A stretch of DNA of 64,000 nt, taken from positions 3,286,001-3,350,000 of the forward strand of contig NZ_OZ186815.1 of assembly GCF_964273065.1 (NCBI RefSeq). Direction: 5' to 3'. The translations under genes and the position numbers were made by a program. Shown here one piece after another: positions 60,029 through 64,000 of the stretch. The notes beneath the pieces were generated by a model. It was not told the DNA's origin. It saw only the letters and a list, made by a program, of their open reading frames with translations, and ran no database searches. Position 1 is the first letter of the stretch, and every line of letters starts with the position of its first letter. The stretch is from Nocardiopsis dassonvillei_B (GTDB lineage Bacteria; Actinomycetota; Actinomycetes; Streptosporangiales; Streptosporangiaceae).

Positions 60029-60424
60029 GGGCCCAGATTCGCACAGCGGACCCCTGTTGCGGCAGGTGCGGGCGGGCACACTGGTCGTTTCACCGATACC
60101 CGCACGGAGTCGCACGGGCGGGGGCGCGGGGCCTTACCGGGCGCCGGGGGACGATCCCGGAGACGCCTGTTCCCCCCGTTTCACCTGGGAATCCGTGCCC
60201 AAAAAAGGTGATGTGTATCACCCAAGATCTCGTCTTTCGGGGATACCGGCCCGCACACTGTGGTTATCAAGCCGTAACGCGTCGGGAAGCGGACCCCGCG
60301 ATCCCGACAAAAGGGACACACGTGCCGCGAGATAGTTTTTTGTCCTCTCCGGGACACTGTCGCGGCCGCCCCGCCCGGGATATCAGTGCGGGGACCCACC
60401 CGACGGCAGGAGGGAACCGCCTCG
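60029..60424. other. 396-base divergent promoter region
   Basis: It separates the LuxR gene from the GCS2 gene. The stretch 60200-60340 is AT-richer (for example around TTTTTTG at 60335) and should contain promoters. I could not place one with confidence. No gene is supported. Confidence 0.4.
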
Positions 60425-61561
60425 ATGCTGAACCGCCCACTGGTCGCACACGTCCCGCGCCCCCGGGTCGCCCCGCCCACCTTCGGCGTCGAGGAGGAGT
60501 TCTTCGTCGTCGACCCGCGCACCCGCCGCATCCTGTCCCGCGCTCCCGACCTGCTGGAGCGCACCCGCATGGCCGACCGCCTGTGCGGCGAGTTCACCCG
60601 GGTTCAGGTGGAGGCCAACAGCCCGGTGTGCGGCGACGCCGCGGACGCCCGCCGGTTCCTGCGCGCCGCCCGGCGCGAACTGGCCCGGGCCGCCGACGTC
60701 GCGGGGCTGGCCGTGGTCGCCTCGGGAACCGCCGTCCTGGGGGACCCCGCCGAGGCCGACGTCAGCGACGGCGCCCGCTACGCCGACATCTCCGCCCACT
60801 TCGGGGCGCTGCGCGAATCGCACGTGGTCTGCGGATGCCACGTGCACGTGGGGGTCTCCGACCGGGAGGGCGCGGTGCTGGCCGTCGGACACCTGCGCCG
60901 GTGGCTGCCCTTCCTGGTGGCCATGTCGGCGAACTCGCCCTTCCAGAACGGCCGCGACACCGGGCACGCCAGCTGGCGCACCATCGCCTGGAACCGGCTG
61001 CCCTCGGCGGGCCCGCCCCCGGACCTGCGCTCCCTGGCCGACCACGAGCGGGCGGTGCGGGCTCTGGCGGAGGCCGGGGCGATCCTGGACCGGCACATGG
61101 TCTATTGGGACGTCCGGCTCTCCGACCACCTGCCCACCCTGGAGATCCGGGTGGGCGACGTGGCCCCCACCGCCGAGGAGGCGCTGCTGTTCGCCGTCCT
61201 CACCCGCGGCCTGACCACCCGGGTCCTGGCCGACGTCGACCGCGGCGTCCCCGCCCCGGAGATCACGGACACCGCCCTGCGCTCCGCCATGTGGCGGGCG
61301 GCCCGCGACGGGCTGGAGGGGGTGGTCCCGGACCCCCTCACCGGTGAGTCCCTGCCCGCGGCGGTGGCCATGGACCGGCTGCTGGCGGCGGCCCTGCCGG
61401 GGCTGCTCGACAACGGCGACGCCGACCTGGCCTCCGACCTGCTGGACCGGCTGCGCCGGCGCGGCTCGGGGGCGGCCCGCCAGCGGGCGGCCCACGATCG
61501 CCGGGGCCGCCTCACCGACGTCGTGGACCACCTCATCGACCACACCCTGGAAGGGCTATGA
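60425..61561 (+). CDS. Carboxylate-amine ligase, GCS2 (glutamate-cysteine ligase-like) family
   Basis: A 378-residue ATP-grasp-related ligase. FGVEEEFFVVD (about 20-30) carries the metal-binding Glu residues, VVCGCHVHVGV the conserved His pair, and MSANSPFQNG a substrate-pocket loop; these define the YbdK/GCS2 group. ATG 60425 follows AGGAGGG. Activity as a weak gamma-glutamylcysteine ligase is documented for some members. Actinobacteria make mycothiol instead of glutathione, so another amine acceptor is likely. Its end overlaps the convergent isomerase-kinase gene by six bases. Confidence 0.88.
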   Translation: MLNRPLVAHVPRPRVAPPTFGVEEEFFVVDPRTRRILSRAPDLLERTRMADRLCGEFTRVQVEANSPVCGDAADARRFLRAARRELARAADVAGLAVVASGTAVLGDPAEADVSDGARYADISAHFGALRESHVVCGCHVHVGVSDREGAVLAVGHLRRWLPFLVAMSANSPFQNGRDTGHASWRTIAWNRLPSAGPPPDLRSLADHERAVRALAEAGAILDRHMVYWDVRLSDHLPTLEIRVGDVAPTAEEALLFAVLTRGLTTRVLADVDRGVPAPEITDTALRSAMWRAARDGLEGVVPDPLTGESLPAAVAMDRLLAAALPGLLDNGDADLASDLLDRLRRRGSGAARQRAAHDRRGRLTDVVDHLIDHTLEGL

Positions 61562-63730
61562 CCCCTCGCGCTCCAGGTCGGCACCGGTGGGCGGGTCCGC
61601 CCCCTCGCGGGTGACGGTGACGGCCGCGGCCCGGGCGGCGAAGGACAGCATCTCCTCCAGCTCCTCCTTCGTCAGCCCGGCCAGCCGGGCGCGGGGGTCC
61701 TCCCCCAGCCGGTCCCGGCCGTCCAGCCAGGACAGCAGGGCGCCCATGAACGTGTCGCCCGCGCCGACCGTGTCCACCACCCGGACCCGGGGTGCGGCCG
61801 CCTCGGCCCGCACCCCGTGGGCGAGGGCGAAGGCGCCCTCCGCGCCGCGGGTGACCACGACCAGCGAGGGGCCCAGGTCGGCCACCGCCGCGGCGGCCTC
61901 CTCCGTGTTCCGGTCCGGGTACAGGAAGGCCAGGTCCTCGTCGCTGGCCTTCACGACGTGCGCCTGCGCCAGGTCCCGCAGGGCCAGCACCCGGGCGGTG
62001 TCCGGGTCCCCGATGACGCCCGGGCGGATGTTGGGGTCGACGCTGATCGTCACCCGGCCCCGCCCGTGCTCGCGCCGCAGCAGCGCCTCGACCGCGCCCG
62101 CGCCCGGTTCCCGGAACAGCGCCAGGGACGCCGCGTGCAGGGCGCGCACCCCCGGTTCGAGCTCCTCGGGCAGCTCGCCGGAGCGCCACCGCCAGTCGGC
62201 GGCGTCGTCCATCCGGAAGTCGTACACCGCCGATCCGTCCACGCCCAGCCGGGCCAGCGCCAGCGCCGACGGCTCCTCGGCGGGCAGCAGCCCCTCCGGG
62301 TCCAGTCCCTCCACCGCCAGCCGGTGCCGGATCGCCCGCCCGAACCCGTCCGCGCCGATCCGGGCCAGGAAGCGGGTGGGCACACCCAGGCGGCGCGCGG
62401 CGACGGCCGTGTTGGCCGGGCCTCCCCCCGGGGCGGCCCGCAGCAGGCCCGGCTCGCCGGGTACCGGCAGCAGGTCCATGACGTTCTCACCGACCACCAC
62501 CAGGTGCGGCGCCGTGTGCTCGCGCACCGCCGCCGCCAGGGACACCGACAGCGGCAGCTGCGGCAGCAGGGTCGCCTGGTAGGCGTGGTACACGTCCGGC
62601 TTGCCCGGCCAGACCGTGGCCGCGGGCCGGTTGTCCGGGTCGAGCTCGTGGTGCCAGCTGCCGTGCTCGAAGTCCAGGTGGTACCGCTCGGCGTAGTCCC
62701 ACCACAGCTCGAAGTACTCCAGCAGGGACCGGTCGCCGGTGTGCAGGGCCAGGGCCCACGCCGCCATGGTCGCCTCGGCCGCCACCCAGTGCATGCGCTC
62801 GCGCACCACCGGGCGGTCGTTCCAGTCCAGGGTGTAGACGAAGCCCTCGGCGCCGTCGGTGTTCCAGCCGCGTTCGACCGCGTGGGAGAACAGGGCCCGG
62901 GCGTCCGTGCGCAGCCACGCGGGGGCGGGCTCGCCCGCCCGGTCCAGGGCGATCTCCAGGTGGACCAGCAGGCGCGCCCACTCCAGCAGGTGGCCGGTGG
63001 TGCTCCCGAACGGCCGGAACGGGTGGTCCGGGAGGTCCCGGTTGTAGTCCGGCAGGGGCTTCCAGTCGGCGGTGAAGTGCTCCGGCAGCCGCCAGTCGTG
63101 GTCCGCAGCCACCCCGTGGACCAGGCGCTCGGCGATGGACAGCGCCCGGCGGGTCCACACGGTGTCGCCGGTGGCGTCGGCGGCGGCCAGGAACGCCTCG
63201 ACGGCGTGCATGTTGCTGTTGGCTCCGCGGTAGTCCTCGGTCCCGGTCCAGTCCGCGTCCCAGCTCTCCAGCAGGGCGCCCGCGGACTCGTCCCAGAAGC
63301 GCTCCTCGATGACGGCCAGCGCCTCGTCGAGCAGTTCCCGCGCGCCCGGGCACCCGGCGACGGCCGCCGAGGCGGCGGCCAGCGCGACGAAGGTGTGCGG
63401 GTAGGCGGACTTGCGCCCTTGGGAGCGCTCCCGGGGAACCTCGTCGAACCACCCGCCCTGTTCTCCGTCGCGCAGCGGCCCCCGGGCCAGCGCCCGGACG
63501 CCGTGGTCGGCGAGCTCGGCCGCGTCGGCGTCACCCCGCAGGTGTGCCAGGGAGAACACGTGCGTCATCCGCGCGGTGATCCACGTCTGTACCGGCCGGT
63601 CCGGCTCCACCCGGCCCCGTGCGTCCAGGGCCCCGAACCCGTCCGCCACCGCCGAGGCCGCCGCGAACCCGCGCAGGCGCGCCTCTTCCTCCCTCAACCG
63701 GCCCGGGTCGCCCGGCGGCCGCTGCGTCAC
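61556..63730 (-). CDS. Fused AGE-family sugar isomerase and PfkB-family sugar kinase
   Basis: A 724-residue two-domain protein. Residues about 15-400 are an N-acylglucosamine 2-epimerase/mannose isomerase-type (alpha/alpha)6 barrel: QTWITARMTHVFSLAHLRG, FGSTTGHLLEWARLL (catalytic-type His), and FEHGSWHHELD. Residues about 415-705 are a PfkB kinase: APGGGPANTAVAARRLGVPT (signature 1) and DTVGAGDTFMGALLSWL (signature 2 with the catalytic Asp). Isomerase plus fructokinase would turn mannose into fructose 6-phosphate in one polypeptide. I use GTG 63730, seven bases after GAGGGAA, not GTG 63736. A CelR-like palindrome lies about 300 bases inside the gene. Substrate assignment is inference. Confidence 0.85.
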   Translation of the reverse strand: MTQRPPGDPGRLREEEARLRGFAAASAVADGFGALDARGRVEPDRPVQTWITARMTHVFSLAHLRGDADAAELADHGVRALARGPLRDGEQGGWFDEVPRERSQGRKSAYPHTFVALAAASAAVAGCPGARELLDEALAVIEERFWDESAGALLESWDADWTGTEDYRGANSNMHAVEAFLAAADATGDTVWTRRALSIAERLVHGVAADHDWRLPEHFTADWKPLPDYNRDLPDHPFRPFGSTTGHLLEWARLLVHLEIALDRAGEPAPAWLRTDARALFSHAVERGWNTDGAEGFVYTLDWNDRPVVRERMHWVAAEATMAAWALALHTGDRSLLEYFELWWDYAERYHLDFEHGSWHHELDPDNRPAATVWPGKPDVYHAYQATLLPQLPLSVSLAAAVREHTAPHLVVVGENVMDLLPVPGEPGLLRAAPGGGPANTAVAARRLGVPTRFLARIGADGFGRAIRHRLAVEGLDPEGLLPAEEPSALALARLGVDGSAVYDFRMDDAADWRWRSGELPEELEPGVRALHAASLALFREPGAGAVEALLRREHGRGRVTISVDPNIRPGVIGDPDTARVLALRDLAQAHVVKASDEDLAFLYPDRNTEEAAAAVADLGPSLVVVTRGAEGAFALAHGVRAEAAAPRVRVVDTVGAGDTFMGALLSWLDGRDRLGEDPRARLAGLTKEELEEMLSFAARAAAVTVTREGADPPTGADLEREGS
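63420..63433. promoter_or_regulatory. CelR-like palindrome inside the isomerase-kinase gene
   Basis: TGGGAGCGCTCCCG differs from the operator at 15483 in its last base only (TGGGAGCGCTCCCA). It lies near codon 100 of the fused gene and could act as an internal roadblock site. It also fits coding constraint (Arg-Glu-Arg-Ser-Gln), so chance is possible. Confidence 0.45.
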
Positions 63731-63853
63731 AGTCACGTTCCCTCGTCTCCTCCAGCGCCCGGCACCTCGTGGGCGGGCGACGGTCATGGACCAGAGACAA
63801 CGTTGACACAAGCCGGGGGAAAGGTCACCCCGCACCCCCCGCCCAACCTGTGC

Positions 63854-64000
63854 TCACCCGCTCCCCGAGGCGGGGTGGAGGTGCCTCCGGTACCCCAGAT
63901 CGGCCGACCGGCAGGTCCACTTGATGTGCTCGGCGACCGAGACCGGGTCGTCCGCCATGGGGATGTGGCCGCTGCCGACCAGGGCGACCATGCGGGCGGT
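63854..64000 (-). CDS. Alpha/beta hydrolase, C-terminal 48 residues only
   Basis: The gene enters from the right edge. The visible end, LVGSGHIPMADDPVSVAEHI, carries the conserved GSGH-x-P-x-x-DDP that positions the catalytic His of alpha/beta-fold hydrolases, followed by a short C-terminal tail and TGA at 63854-63856. The substrate is unknown. Confidence 0.75.
   Translation of the reverse strand, partial: TARMVALVGSGHIPMADDPVSVAEHIKWTCRSADLGYRRHLHPASGSG

Noticed and set aside
1..64000. CRISPR arrays, insertion sequences and rRNA
   Set aside because: No regularly spaced repeats, no transposase-like proteins with terminal inverted repeats and no rRNA-like stretches were seen.

Overview
The window is very GC-rich actinobacterial chromosome with dense, overlapping genes and many GTG/TTG starts. 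A family GH9 cellulase with a perfect TGGGAGCGCTCCCA operator, a cutinase very like the Thermobifida polyester hydrolases, and several Scr1/DUF397 and MoxR/SWIM-type actinobacterial modules point to Nocardiopsaceae (a Nocardiopsis or Thermobifida relative). That placement is inference from gene content. I saw no tRNA, rRNA, CRISPR array or transposase.

Left part (1-15.4 kb). The window opens inside a small lasso-peptide-type locus on the minus strand: a 52-residue precursor candidate, an asparagine-synthase-like cyclase and the first 31 codons of a GNAT acetyltransferase. This layout recalls acetylated lasso peptides of the albusnodin kind. It is followed by a minus-strand string of small actinobacterial genes ending in a BldC-like HTH protein, divergent from an Scr1-family XRE regulator and its DUF397 partner. 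Then come a Nudix hydrolase, a distinctly low-GC two-gene island of unknown function (5.6-7.7 kb), an ECF sigma factor with a membrane partner and a related lipoprotein, an SDR, two tandem copies of a two-gene FVDDP module, a lone HsdR-N-like protein and a conserved hypothetical.

Middle (15.4-25 kb). A secreted CBM4-Ig-GH9-CBM2 cellulase sits under a promoter and CelR-type operator. A secreted PQQ-type sugar dehydrogenase lipoprotein, small membrane proteins, a GH15 glucoamylase-like enzyme, an SDR, a DUF3140 protein and a class I methyltransferase follow.

25-40.3 kb is the most unusual part. Two consecutive minus-strand gene sets carry (A) a class III nucleotidyl cyclase-like protein, a large degenerate NTPase, an SPFH-like protein and a DUF4407 membrane protein, and (B) a MotA/ZorA-like coiled-coil membrane protein, a MotB/ZorB-like protein, a TerY-type vWA protein, a PP2C phosphatase and a protein kinase-like protein. 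The cyclase and the NTPase share a terminal tag of the form G-x-V-[ND]-A-x-x-A-x-F-G. Beside them lie a Pycsar-effector-like membrane protein, a CRP/FNR regulator with a cyclic-nucleotide-binding fold, a PP2C paralogue that has lost metal-binding residues, and an LPETG wall-anchored protein. I read this as a candidate composite signalling or conflict (anti-phage type) system, not as a recognised one.

41-48.7 kb is a tightly overlapping five-gene operon: SWIM zinc finger, DUF5691, MoxR AAA ATPase, DUF5682, vWA. The rest holds a P450 without a recognisable ExxR motif, the PET-hydrolase-like cutinase, a branched-chain-amino-acid-type ABC transporter operon (LivK, LivM, LivH, LivF, LivG order from the left), a LuxR-family LAL regulator, a GCS2-type carboxylate-amine ligase, a fused AGE-family isomerase/PfkB sugar kinase carrying a CelR-like palindrome inside its coding sequence, and the C-terminal end of an alpha/beta hydrolase.
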